Shown one piece after another: positions 39,093 through 49,102 of a stretch of DNA of 64,000 nt (the stretch's first letter is position 1; each line of letters opens with the position of its first letter). The DNA is taken from the NCBI GenBank assembly GCA_015065935.1, contig SVPI01000002.1, positions 106,548-170,547 of the forward strand. Direction: 5' to 3'. Under the pieces are notes generated by a model. That model saw only the letters and a program-made list of their open reading frames with translations. It was not told where the DNA came from and searched no databases. The DNA comes from Oscillospiraceae bacterium. Lineage in GTDB: Bacteria > Bacillota > Clostridia > Oscillospirales > Acutalibacteraceae. The position numbers and the translations under genes were made by a program.

Positions 39093-42000
39093 TTATTGGT
39101 AGATGAATTTTACGCCCATAAGTCGCGCGTAATCATTACCGCGGGCGCCGTTTGTGCCCGAAAGCTTACCCTTTTGCGGGAAGGTTATCTTAACATAGTT
39201 ACAGTTATTAGGAACTGTGTAAAGAATGCTGAAGTTGGTAGCGGTATAGCTATCGGTAGTAACGGCATTCCCATAGGTGCCTGAAATGGTGGCGCAGGCT
39301 TCAATCTTGAAATCGAAATCGTGACCCGCATTTTCGAAGGCCTTCTTACCGGTTTGATACATATAGAAATCAGCGGTAAATTTACTGCCCGGTTTAACCT
39401 TATAAATAACATAGGGTGCCGTAGCGGAATCGTTCCAATCGGCGCCAAGGCTGCTGTAGCCCGGATGAATTCCGCGGAAGAGATTGCTTCCCGAACCCTC
39501 ATTGTTTAAAAGGGCAATTCCGCCAAGCTCGGTAATGCCGTATTTCGCTTTGTTAGCGGAGGTAACAGCGGTGTTAGAGCCTTCATCATCGGAGTAATCA
39601 TAATGTGTGCCATAGGAGCCGATTGCCTCCCAGGCGGCCTTAACGGAATCAACATCGCCTACATCACGGATATCCCAAATACCTAACTGGAAGCCGTGAG
39701 GATGGTGGGCATTATCTCCTGTAACGTTACCCTCTGAATCATAAAACTTTCCGGTTTCCAAAACCTTCTTGTAATATTCTTTTTCCAGATACTCACTGCA
39801 ACCCTGGGCGTGGATAAAGGCTGTTCTTCTGCCCACCAGTGCCACGTGGCCGTTTGGAGCAGAGGTCATATTCTTAATCTGTAGGCTAATATCGGTCAAA
39901 TACTGACGGCGGTCAGCAGCATTCTGGTTAGCATACCAGGAAATCTCATCATAGCCCCAGGAGCCTGAAGGTGTGTTAAGCTTATTAACATCATTCACAC
40001 CCCAGTTATCAAATTCAAGGAGATAGGGGTAGTTAGTGTAGGTGTAACCCGAGGGTGAAATCTTATTTGCAGCATTTGCCTGGCGTGAAGTAGTATACGG
40101 TGCATCTCCGTTCGTTGCAAGCATAACCTCCTGGAAACTTTCGCTCGGAGTGTGGGAGGTGGAGCCGGTTTTAGCAGTAATGCGTAAGGGGAACATATTG
40201 AAATCTACCAGCATCTTGCTTGAATCATCGCTTCTGGTAAGATTTTGAAGCGGATAGTGACCGTTAACGATAATATAACCGCGGCGAGCATTGGTTTTAG
40301 CATAGGCATTTATCTTATCAATAACCTTTGTCCAGGATGCACTGTCAACAACACTTGTATTACCATCTACGGCGCCGATAAGGTTCATTTGACCGAAATG
40401 GATTGCCTCAACGCCCATATCAATGTAGCAGCAGGCTCTGTAATAAGTAAACATCTGGAATTCAAGGGTTGAAATGCTGGGAACATGCAGCGCATCATTC
40501 CACAACTGATAGCCGTAGCCATCGGAATGGAGCATTTTTTCATGGTCAAAATTACGCTGTACAACAGGCTGGCCAAAGGCCTCGAACACCCAGGCGGGAA
40601 TGGGGATTTCATCCATTCCGGGGCCGCAGGTTTCAAAGATGCAGGCCTCCACAATAATTTCAGGGTCCATTTGGTGAACTGACGCTATATTACTCTTGTA
40701 GGTATTAAAGCGATTAACATCAGCAATACCGGGCTCCCAGTGACAAAGGGCGCGGGCAAAATATTTAGCGCCTGTTTGACGGATAACATCCTTTGCACCG
40801 TACTCTCCGCCATCCACAACGTGATAGGTTAGCGCACGGTCAAGATAACTGCTTAAAACATCGGGGGAAATGGAGCCATAGAAATCGAAATTGGATTCAA
40901 CGGCAGCGCCACCGCGGGTCTTAACCATATCGCCGTAAATAACAGCGCCGTTTGTCAGCCTTGCATAGGGTCTTGCTGCGCGAACCTTGTCGGCTGCAAT
41001 GTTCTTAACGGTGTACATTGTAGTCTTGTTAGCGGAAGCGTTGTTATGAACCATTTTAAAGGTGCCCGACTGAACTTTACCGTCCCAGAAAACGAGGCTT
41101 GCGCTATCAACATCGGTGCCGAGAATAATTCCCGACTCCTCTATCTTAACGTCCTTGGGCATTGCGGTTCTCCAAATAACCGACATATTCCAGGTGCCGT
41201 TATCATTTGCGGTTACAACAGCCTTATCGGTTGTGTAGATATAAGGAGTGATGCTTTCCTTTGCATCTGCATATACTGCGGTTAAATCAATATCGCCGCT
41301 GGCAAGGAAGGAGAAACTATGATTATCGGAAACGGTTGCTCCCTTGGCATCAATCCATTTTGAGAATACCTGGCCGCTGCTGTTTGTTTCGGGCGCAGAA
41401 ATTGTAATGCGGTCGTCAAACTTAACGCCGGCTTTAGTTGTTGTGTTACCGTTAACAGTGTAGGTAACGGTGTAGGTAACAGCATCGGTTTTGACATAAA
41501 TTGCCTCATAGGTGGTATCAATGTAAAGCTGCTCGGTGTCGCCCTCGTTGGTCCAGCCCTCAAAGGCATAACCGGGGCGGAGCATATTTGCGGTGGGAAC
41601 AAGGTTTGCCGCTGTGTCACCATAATTTTCAAGCTCAATCTGATAGGTTTTATCAAGATAAGGAACATGGAAATTAACGGTGGGAGGCAGAAGCTCGCAG
41701 TTGGCATAGGTGATAGCCTGACCGTTTGAAAGCATTACCTTAATGTAGTTTTTGCCGGAAACAGCGGGAATTTTATATCCGCCTAAAACCTTTGCGGCAT
41801 CAAACTTTTTATAGGTTTTATCATCTATACTATATTCAAAGGCAAGCTCATCATCTGTTTTAATGGTAAGCTCGGTTCCCTCTTTGATTTTATAAATAAC
41901 AAAGGCGTTATTCTTGTTTGCTTTAATACCGGCAGAGTTAACAACCGAAACACCGCCCGTGTGATAAAGCATAAGGTTGGGTTTCATTGTGCTTTCAATA

Positions 42001-44474
42001 TTAGAACTGTCAAGGGTGCCGTAATAAACGCCTGTCTGCTCACTGTTCTGGTCAACAAACTGAATGTTGTAAAGGAAGGCAGAGTCGTTACCGCCCATGG
42101 TGCCGTAGGAGGTTTTACCTGTGGGGTCAAAACGCTCAAAGGAGCCTGAGTTTGGGAATTCTACCTTAACCTGGTCAACATAATCAGGAAGATTAACGCT
42201 CATTGAGCTATAGCAAAGTACACTTTCAACAACGGTCAAATTATCCGACTCGGTTTTATGAAGCAGTGTCCAGGTTTCGCTTTTTGAGCTCTTGCCGTAA
42301 ACAAAGAATTCAAATTCAACCAAATCCTGGCGCGCACCTGCTACGCCGTTATTAACATTTTCCTGGGCATCGGTTTCGGAGAAGCCCTTATCGTAGTAAC
42401 GCATTTTGTAATCGGCCTTAAAGATAGTGCCGGGCTTTACATTGTAAACAACATAAGGCCTTTCCTTTGTACCCGCATAAATGCCTTGTACGCCGTTGGA
42501 TTTAATAAGATAATCCCAGTTACCCGTAAAGGCTGTTGAGCCATCGGGGGTTGCGGTGGAGGTAGCAGTTTTATATTTGGTTGTTGCAAGTGTTGCGGTA
42601 GAATCGGTTGTGTAGCTGTAAATCTTGTTATCCGCAACATTATTAGCATCGGCAACCGACACCTTGCGAATATACATTGCATCGTTAAAATAGCGCTGGT
42701 CGCTACCTGTTCCGATAAAACCGTTACCAAGAAGGTCAAAGGAGACTCTTACATACTTTGCGTTTTCGGGAACCAAATAATGAACATCAAAAGCTCGCCT
42801 GTTAGATGAAACTGCTGTGGTTTCGGCGAAGCCCGATTCGGTTTCATAGAAATTGTACCAGTTTGTGCCATCATTCGAGGCACTGATTTCAAATTCCATT
42901 CTTGAACCCGTTGTGCCAACATTGGCTTCATAGGTGCCCTTGCCGTAGTTATTGGTTGCAGTATTGTTTCTGAGAGCATAATCAAGGGAGAACATTTTGC
43001 CGCCCTCAACCTCATAGGTTACGGAATAAAAGCCCTTGGGATGCACAGTGCCTGTGTTTTTTGCGTTGCCGTTAGGCAGGTTGTTATATAATCTATCGGA
43101 AACCTTAAGACCGAGAGTGTTGGTTGTAACGTTAGAAACACTGCTCCAGCCCTTGGTTGTGGTATCGGTGTAATCATAGCTTACATCGGCTTCCCCTTCC
43201 TCGTAGGGCGTAAACACCATATCGTTAAAGAAGCAGCCCGTGTTACCGCATTCACCTGTTGGGGCAGAACCGTTTTCCATAGTAAGGGTTGCAAAGGAGC
43301 CCTTGTGGGGGTAAACAATTTTTACATAAATATGATTTTCGGGGAGATAGAAGTTAAAGGTGGGGGTGTAGGTTGCCGAAGGCATACAGTAGGGCATAGG
43401 ATTATGCTCGGTCCACTCAGCATCATCGGACAAGGTTGCAGAGGAATAAACACGAATTCTGGCCTGGTCGGCTGATTCAAGCTCGCCCATGTTGACCAGT
43501 GCCTTACCCACATTTTGCATATAAGCCTGGTTAGCTGTTTCAAGATAGAAATGGGTGCCGGGTTTTACCATTGTAATAAGGCTGCGACGCTTCTCATCCT
43601 CATAAGTGCCCCAAGGCTTGTTATTAAGCATACTATATTCCAAGGTACCTGCCTTGTAAGCATTATTTATATCCTCAGCAGCGTTGCAGATTGCATCGGG
43701 ATAGGCAATGAAATATTTTTCCCAAAGATCCCTCTGCTGGCCAAGGGTTCTGGCCTGGAACAAGGTCTGACCGCCTACATTGTAGGACTGAGAGAAGGTG
43801 CCGGCAACCTTGCAAACCAGCATGCTTTCGTTGGGATAATAGGCGGTGGTGCGAGAGGCCATGCTGATGGAATATTCAATCTTGACAAAGTTGGTAAGAG
43901 CGCCAACATTATCAATAGTGTAAATATATTCATCATAGCCTGTGTTAACCGACCAGGTTCCATTGTTTTCCGACTTTGTATCAACGGGAATCCAGGTAAC
44001 ACCGTCCTCAGACACATAGAAATTAAAGTGCCTTTCACTTTCGGGAATACTCTGAGTATCCATACCGGTAGGCTTATAGCGAACGGTTGAAGCCTTAAAG
44101 GAGGTTCCGCTTACAACATTATAAACGAGGTAAGGGTGAATTTCCTCAGGGTTTGCACCAACGGCAACGGCGCCGTTACCCGCAAAGAACTTGTCGGAAA
44201 CGCCAAGGTGACCCGACTGTCTTACGGCAACGCCATGAGCACTAAAAATTCCGTATTGATCAATGCCCTCAACCATGCCGATAACTCGGGTGTCGACAAT
44301 CTGTGCGCCTGCGGCCTTATCGGCAAGCAGGGTGCCATAGTTGTAGGTCCAATCAGTGGTTTCTGCCTTAACCTTTGAGGATAACTCGAGGCTGGGCAAA
44401 ACCGCGGAAAACATACCTAAAACCAGTACGAATGCCACAGCTACGCTTAAAATTTTCCTAGAAACCTTCTGCAT
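39093..44474 (-). CDS. Very large secreted multidomain protein; multiple beta-sandwich (CBM-like) repeats, InlB-like repeat, glycosidase-like C-terminal region
   Basis: Signal peptide MQKVSRKILSVAVAFVLVLGMFSAVLPSL; recurring 'PYVVYNVKPGT.FKA' modules; 'YTVTYTVNGNTTTKAGVKFDDRITI..PET' InlB-like; start MQKV at 44474. Confidence 0.85.
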   Translation of the reverse strand: MQKVSRKILSVAVAFVLVLGMFSAVLPSLELSSKVKAETTDWTYNYGTLLADKAAGAQIVDTRVIGMVEGIDQYGIFSAHGVAVRQSGHLGVSDKFFAGNGAVAVGANPEEIHPYLVYNVVSGTSFKASTVRYKPTGMDTQSIPESERHFNFYVSEDGVTWIPVDTKSENNGTWSVNTGYDEYIYTIDNVGALTNFVKIEYSISMASRTTAYYPNESMLVCKVAGTFSQSYNVGGQTLFQARTLGQQRDLWEKYFIAYPDAICNAAEDINNAYKAGTLEYSMLNNKPWGTYEDEKRRSLITMVKPGTHFYLETANQAYMQNVGKALVNMGELESADQARIRVYSSATLSDDAEWTEHNPMPYCMPSATYTPTFNFYLPENHIYVKIVYPHKGSFATLTMENGSAPTGECGNTGCFFNDMVFTPYEEGEADVSYDYTDTTTKGWSSVSNVTTNTLGLKVSDRLYNNLPNGNAKNTGTVHPKGFYSVTYEVEGGKMFSLDYALRNNTATNNYGKGTYEANVGTTGSRMEFEISASNDGTNWYNFYETESGFAETTAVSSNRRAFDVHYLVPENAKYVRVSFDLLGNGFIGTGSDQRYFNDAMYIRKVSVADANNVADNKIYSYTTDSTATLATTKYKTATSTATPDGSTAFTGNWDYLIKSNGVQGIYAGTKERPYVVYNVKPGTIFKADYKMRYYDKGFSETDAQENVNNGVAGARQDLVEFEFFVYGKSSKSETWTLLHKTESDNLTVVESVLCYSSMSVNLPDYVDQVKVEFPNSGSFERFDPTGKTSYGTMGGNDSAFLYNIQFVDQNSEQTGVYYGTLDSSNIESTMKPNLMLYHTGGVSVVNSAGIKANKNNAFVIYKIKEGTELTIKTDDELAFEYSIDDKTYKKFDAAKVLGGYKIPAVSGKNYIKVMLSNGQAITYANCELLPPTVNFHVPYLDKTYQIELENYGDTAANLVPTANMLRPGYAFEGWTNEGDTEQLYIDTTYEAIYVKTDAVTYTVTYTVNGNTTTKAGVKFDDRITISAPETNSSGQVFSKWIDAKGATVSDNHSFSFLASGDIDLTAVYADAKESITPYIYTTDKAVVTANDNGTWNMSVIWRTAMPKDVKIEESGIILGTDVDSASLVFWDGKVQSGTFKMVHNNASANKTTMYTVKNIAADKVRAARPYARLTNGAVIYGDMVKTRGGAAVESNFDFYGSISPDVLSSYLDRALTYHVVDGGEYGAKDVIRQTGAKYFARALCHWEPGIADVNRFNTYKSNIASVHQMDPEIIVEACIFETCGPGMDEIPIPAWVFEAFGQPVVQRNFDHEKMLHSDGYGYQLWNDALHVPSISTLEFQMFTYYRACCYIDMGVEAIHFGQMNLIGAVDGNTSVVDSASWTKVIDKINAYAKTNARRGYIIVNGHYPLQNLTRSDDSSKMLVDFNMFPLRITAKTGSTSHTPSESFQEVMLATNGDAPYTTSRQANAANKISPSGYTYTNYPYLLEFDNWGVNDVNKLNTPSGSWGYDEISWYANQNAADRRQYLTDISLQIKNMTSAPNGHVALVGRRTAFIHAQGCSEYLEKEYYKKVLETGKFYDSEGNVTGDNAHHPHGFQLGIWDIRDVGDVDSVKAAWEAIGSYGTHYDYSDDEGSNTAVTSANKAKYGITELGGIALLNNEGSGSNLFRGIHPGYSSLGADWNDSATAPYVIYKVKPGSKFTADFYMYQTGKKAFENAGHDFDFKIEACATISGTYGNAVTTDSYTATNFSILYTVPNNCNYVKITFPQKGKLSGTNGARGNDYARLMGVKFIYQ

Positions 44475-44501
44475 TTTTTCTCCTCCGAAAGAAATTAAAA
44501 A

Positions 44502-44534
44502 ATGATAGTATGGCAAAGAATACGCCATACTATC
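44502..44534 (-). terminator. Intrinsic terminator after the hydrogenase operon
   Basis: ATGATAGTATGGC / GCCATACTATCAT followed on minus strand by TTTTTAATTT. Confidence 0.75.
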
Positions 44535-44571
44535 ATTTTACCATAGTATTACATTTTTAGCAAGGATTATT

Positions 44572-46317
44572 TTACTTGCCGCGTTTTACATAGGTTGTAT
44601 GCAAAATCTCGTGTGCCTTGTGGCTTCCGGGCTCGCCGAAGAACTCCTTGTAAATCATTTTGATATCAGGATTTTCGTGAGATTTTCTAACGGGAAGCAT
44701 AGCGTCGGCGTCATAAAGAACCTTTGCACGAACCTTGGGCAGGTCGATTTCTTCTCTAATGCTCATAGGCTGAACAGGCTGACCGCCGCCGTTTACACAG
44801 CCGCCGGGACAGGCCATAATTTCAACAAACTGAACATCAAGCTCGCCGTTTCTTATCATATTGAGAAGCTGGTTTGCCTTGGAGGTGGAGGAAGCAACAG
44901 CAACCTTAACCTCTAAATCGCCAAGCTTGTAAGCGGCAGTTTTAATACCCTCGGTGCCGCGAACATCATTGAATTCAAGCTTTTCAAGGGGTTTTCCGAG
45001 AATGGTTTCGGCAGCAGTACGAAGGGCTGCTTCCATAACACCGCCGGTAGCGCCGAAGATAGCGCCGGCACCCGAGCCTATAGCAAAGGGATTGTCAAAC
45101 TTCTCATCAGGCAGTTTATTGAAGTTGATGCCTGCGCGCTCAATCATTTTGCCAAGCTCGCGGGTGGTAAGAGCATAGTCAACATCGTAAATGCCTTCGC
45201 CTGCGGCAGACTCATCTGCGCGCTTGCACTCAAATTTCTTTGCGGTACAAGGAATTGCCGAAACGAACACGATATCTTTGGGGTCAAGACCGTTTTTCTC
45301 AGCTAAATAGGTCTTAACAACTGCGCCAAACATCTGCTGAGGAGATTTACAGCTGGAAAGATTATCGGTGAAATCGGGATGATAATGCTCGCAGTATTTA
45401 ACCCAACCGGGGGAGCAGGAGGTGATAAGGGGCAGTTTTCCGCCGTTCTTAATGCGCTCCATAAGCTCGTGAGCCTCTTCCATAATGGTGAGGTCGGCTG
45501 TGAAGTTCATATCAAACACGCCATCAAAGCCAAGGCGTTTTAAAGCGGCAACCATTTTGCCCTCAACGTCAGTGCCGGGGGCATTGCCGAAGCACTCGCC
45601 AAGGGTAGCGCGAACAGAAGGAGCAGTACAAACAAATACCTTTTTGCTGGGATTATTGATTGCTTCAAAGATTTCGTCGGTTTCATCCTTTTCGGTTAAA
45701 GCACCTGTGGGGCAGGCAACAATACACTGACCACAAGCGATACAGGGGTTGTCCTTTAAGGGAGTTTCAAAAGCGCAACCGATGTGGGTGTCAAAGCCAC
45801 GGTCGTTAGCGCCGATAACGCCAATGCCCTGGGTGTGCTTACAAACAGCAACGCAGCGGCGGCAAAGGATACATTTTTCGTTATCGCGAACGAGGAATGC
45901 TGTGCTTTCGTCCTTTTCATATTTATTAACCTCGCCCTTAAAGGCATACTGGTCATAAATACCGAAGTCTTTAGCCATTTTCTGAAGCTCGCAGTTCTGG
46001 TTGCGCAGGCAGCTTAAACAATCCATCTTGTGGTCGGAAAGAATAAGCTCCAAATTGGTTTTTCTTGCCTTTAAAACGGCAGGAGAATTTGTGAAAATTT
46101 CCATTCCCTCGTTAACCGGCTGAACGCAGGATGCAACCAGAGAACGAGCACCCTTAACCTCAACAAGGCAGATTCGGCAGGCGCCGATTGCGTTGATTTC
46201 TTTCATATAGCAAAGGGTAGGAATGTCAATAGAAGCGGCCTTACAAGCCTCTAAAATTGTGGAACCGCTTTCTACCGCGTAGTCGCGGCCGTTAATTTTA
46301 ATGTTTACAGTAGCCAT
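44572..46317 (-). CDS. hydA: [FeFe]-hydrogenase catalytic subunit (HydA/HndD type)
   Basis: N-term 2Fe-2S, His-Cys 4Fe, two 4Fe-4S clusters; H-cluster loops 'TSCSPGW', 'IPCTAKKFE', 'EIMACPGGCVNGGGQP'. Confidence 0.94.
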   Translation of the reverse strand: MATVNIKINGRDYAVESGSTILEACKAASIDIPTLCYMKEINAIGACRICLVEVKGARSLVASCVQPVNEGMEIFTNSPAVLKARKTNLELILSDHKMDCLSCLRNQNCELQKMAKDFGIYDQYAFKGEVNKYEKDESTAFLVRDNEKCILCRRCVAVCKHTQGIGVIGANDRGFDTHIGCAFETPLKDNPCIACGQCIVACPTGALTEKDETDEIFEAINNPSKKVFVCTAPSVRATLGECFGNAPGTDVEGKMVAALKRLGFDGVFDMNFTADLTIMEEAHELMERIKNGGKLPLITSCSPGWVKYCEHYHPDFTDNLSSCKSPQQMFGAVVKTYLAEKNGLDPKDIVFVSAIPCTAKKFECKRADESAAGEGIYDVDYALTTRELGKMIERAGINFNKLPDEKFDNPFAIGSGAGAIFGATGGVMEAALRTAAETILGKPLEKLEFNDVRGTEGIKTAAYKLGDLEVKVAVASSTSKANQLLNMIRNGELDVQFVEIMACPGGCVNGGGQPVQPMSIREEIDLPKVRAKVLYDADAMLPVRKSHENPDIKMIYKEFFGEPGSHKAHEILHTTYVKRGK

Positions 46318-46337
46318 AACTTAATTCTTCTCCCTTC

Positions 46338-48131
46338 TTACTGTTTTACGATAGCGCCGAACTTACATTTTGCCATACAAGCGCCGCACTTAATACATTT
46401 AGATGCATCAATAACGTGGGGTTCCTTAACTGTGCCGGAAATTGCACCAACAGGGCAAACTCTGGCGCAGGCAGTACAGCCCTTACATTTATCTTCAATA
46501 ATAGAATACTGAAGCAGGTTCTTACAAACGCCTGCAGGGCACTTCTTGTCAACGATATGAGCAATGTACTCATCTCTGAAGTAGCGAAGGGTTGAAAGAA
46601 CGGGGTTGGGAGCAGTCTGGCCAAGGCCGCAAAGGGAGGCCGACTTAATGTGGTGGCAAAGCTCCTCCATCTTATCAAGGTCTTCCATTGTTGCGTTGCC
46701 GTCGGTAACCTTGTTAAGAAGCTCTAAAAGTCTCTTTGTACCGATGCGGCAGGGTGTACACTTACCGCAGGATTCATCAACGGTGAACTCAAGGAAGAAC
46801 TTGGCGATGTCAACCATACAGGTGTCCTCATCCATAACGATAAGACCGCCGGAGCCCATCATTGAGCCGATAGCGATAAGGTTGTCATAGTCAATGGGAA
46901 CGTCAAAATGTTCTGCAGGAATGCATCCGCCGGAGGGACCACCGGTTTGGGCAGCCTTGAACTTTTTACCATTAGGTACGCCGCCGCCGATTTCCTCAAC
47001 AACCTCGCGGAGGGTTGTTCCCATGGGAACCTCAACAAGACCTGTGTTGGTAATTTTGCCGCCAAGAGCAAATACCTTTGTTCCCTTTGAACGCTCGGTA
47101 CCCATTGAATTAAACCAATCTGCACCAAGTAAAATAATGCGGGGAATGTTAGCGTAGGTTTCAACGTTGTTTAAAACGGTAGGCTTTCCGAAAAGACCCT
47201 TAACTGCAGGGAAAGGAGGACGAGGTCTGGGCTCGCCACGGTTACCCTCAATAGAGGTCATAAGAGCAGTTTCCTCACCGCAAACGAATGCACCGGCGCC
47301 AAAGCGGATATGCATATCGAAGTTGAAGCCTGTGCCTAAAATGTCTTTACCGAGAAGTCCGTATTCTCTTGCTTGGTCAATAGCAATTTGGAGACGCTGA
47401 ATAGCAATAGGATACTCAGCGCGAACATAAACGTAGCCTTCGTCAGCACCAATTGCGTAGCCTGCGATAGCCATTGCTTCAATTAAAGCGTGGGGGTCGC
47501 CTTCAAGAATGGAACGGTCCATAAATGCACCGGGGTCACCCTCGTCAGCGTTACAGGCAACATATTTCTTGTCGCTTACAGATTTAGAAGCAAACTCCCA
47601 TTTTTTACCTGTGGGGAAGCCACCGCCGCCGCGGCCGCGAAGACCGGAATCGGTAACGGTCTTAATAACGTCCTCAGGGGTCATTTCGGTAAGAACCTTA
47701 CCGAGAGCCTGATAACCGTCCATTGCTATGTACTCATCAATAACCTCGGGGTTGATAACGCCGCAGTTACGAAGAGCAACACGCTTCTGCTTTTTATAGA
47801 ACTGTGTTTCATTAAGAGAGGTAACGCGATTTTCAGCGTCAGCCTTCATTTCGTGGTGAACGAGGCGGTCAACGATACGACCCTTTAAAAGATGCTCGCT
47901 GACAATCTCGGGAACATCCTCGGCTGTAACGCAGCTGTAGAAGGTGCCTTCAGGGTAAACAATCATAACAGGGCCCAAAGCGCAAAGACCGAAGCAGCCT
48001 GTTGTAACGATTTTGATTTCCTCGGTAAGACCCTGTGCCTCCAGCTCATTTTCAAGAGCCTTTCTTACAGCAAGACTGCCCGAAGAGGTACAACCTGTAC
48101 CGCCGCAAATAAGAACGTGTGAACGAATCAT
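46338..48131 (-). CDS. hydB: NuoF-like hydrogenase subunit (HydB/HndC type)
   Basis: Trx-like 2Fe-2S N-term, 'GLRGRGGGGFPTGKKWEF', 'ESCGKCTPCRIG', C-term dual 4Fe-4S. Confidence 0.94.
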   Translation of the reverse strand: MIRSHVLICGGTGCTSSGSLAVRKALENELEAQGLTEEIKIVTTGCFGLCALGPVMIVYPEGTFYSCVTAEDVPEIVSEHLLKGRIVDRLVHHEMKADAENRVTSLNETQFYKKQKRVALRNCGVINPEVIDEYIAMDGYQALGKVLTEMTPEDVIKTVTDSGLRGRGGGGFPTGKKWEFASKSVSDKKYVACNADEGDPGAFMDRSILEGDPHALIEAMAIAGYAIGADEGYVYVRAEYPIAIQRLQIAIDQAREYGLLGKDILGTGFNFDMHIRFGAGAFVCGEETALMTSIEGNRGEPRPRPPFPAVKGLFGKPTVLNNVETYANIPRIILLGADWFNSMGTERSKGTKVFALGGKITNTGLVEVPMGTTLREVVEEIGGGVPNGKKFKAAQTGGPSGGCIPAEHFDVPIDYDNLIAIGSMMGSGGLIVMDEDTCMVDIAKFFLEFTVDESCGKCTPCRIGTKRLLELLNKVTDGNATMEDLDKMEELCHHIKSASLCGLGQTAPNPVLSTLRYFRDEYIAHIVDKKCPAGVCKNLLQYSIIEDKCKGCTACARVCPVGAISGTVKEPHVIDASKCIKCGACMAKCKFGAIVKQ

Positions 48132-48145
48132 TTGTTTTTCCTCCC

Positions 48146-48511
48146 TTATTTGTTAGCACCAATGGTGTATTCTTCAACAATTTTGCCGCCTTTAATATGC
48201 TCGGCAACAATGCGAGCTGCCTTTTCAGCGGTCATTTTAACATAAGTAACCTTATCCTTGCCCTCTTCAAAAACCTCAACAACCGGCTCATACTGGCAAA
48301 TACCGATGCAGCCTGTCTGGGTAACAACGGTGTCGGTAATTCCGGCCTTGGCGATTTCCTCTGTGAAAGCGTTTAGAACGGGGCGGGCGCCTGCTGCGAT
48401 GCCGCAGGTTGCCATACCAACAACAACCCTCTTGGTTTCCTCCTGCTCACGAAGGCTTACATTCTTTTGTAATTTATCTCTGAGTGCAGTAAGTTCAGCC
48501 AAACTTTTCAT
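48146..48511 (-). CDS. Thioredoxin-like [2Fe-2S] ferredoxin (HndB type)
   Basis: 'VVVGMATCGIAAGARPVLNAFTEEIAKAGITDTVVTQTGCIGICQYEPVVEVF'. Confidence 0.9.
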   Translation of the reverse strand: MKSLAELTALRDKLQKNVSLREQEETKRVVVGMATCGIAAGARPVLNAFTEEIAKAGITDTVVTQTGCIGICQYEPVVEVFEEGKDKVTYVKMTAEKAARIVAEHIKGGKIVEEYTIGANK

Positions 48512-48532
48512 ATTCTTTTCCTCCAAATCAAG

Positions 48533-49096
48533 TTAATTTGTCTTTAAAACGTTGTATTGCTCGGTTAAATATTCCTCTAACCACTTTATAACCTCAAAGG
48601 AATTAAGCGGGATATCGGCGCCAAGCATCTGCCGCATCTCACGAGTGCTTAAAGCCACCTCGCCCTTTGGGGTTTTGTGGGAATATTCAAAATCCACATC
48701 TCCGCCTCGTTGCACAAGACAACTGACGGTTGACACCATATCCCCGATAGGGGTAAAGTCAATGCTCCTTGTGTCAAAGGTGGCGGTTATAACTGTTCCG
48801 TGGTCATCAGTGCCCTCTTTTTTCTCCTTTGAAGCAATGGTAACACAGCCACCGGTTTGCTCCGCCGCTAATTTCAGAAGGGGGATTCCCAGCCCCACCT
48901 TGCGGGTTGTCCGCGTGGTGTAAAACGGATTGGTAACACCCTTTAAAATCTCCTCGCTCATCCCCTTGCCATCATCGGCAACGCTTAAGGTCAAAATTCC
49001 CTGCTCGTTTTCGGTGAGACTTATTTTAACAAGGGATGCGCCTGCAGTTAGAGAGTTTTGCACAATGTCAAGAACATTAAGGGACAGTTCCTTCAT
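48533..49096 (-). CDS. ATP-binding protein, HATPase (histidine-kinase-like) domain
   Basis: 'IVQNSLTAGASLVKISL', 'DDGKGMSEEIL', 'TRTTRKVGLGIPLLKLAAEQTGG'. Confidence 0.88.
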   Translation of the reverse strand: MKELSLNVLDIVQNSLTAGASLVKISLTENEQGILTLSVADDGKGMSEEILKGVTNPFYTTRTTRKVGLGIPLLKLAAEQTGGCVTIASKEKKEGTDDHGTVITATFDTRSIDFTPIGDMVSTVSCLVQRGGDVDFEYSHKTPKGEVALSTREMRQMLGADIPLNSFEVIKWLEEYLTEQYNVLKTN

Positions 49097-49102
49097 TTGA
49101 AC

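Noticed and set aside
43515-44090. 191-aa plus-strand ORF antisense to the large secreted protein
   Set aside because: No SD, composition mirrors the antisense frame, and the sense frame has a signal peptide and repeat modules.
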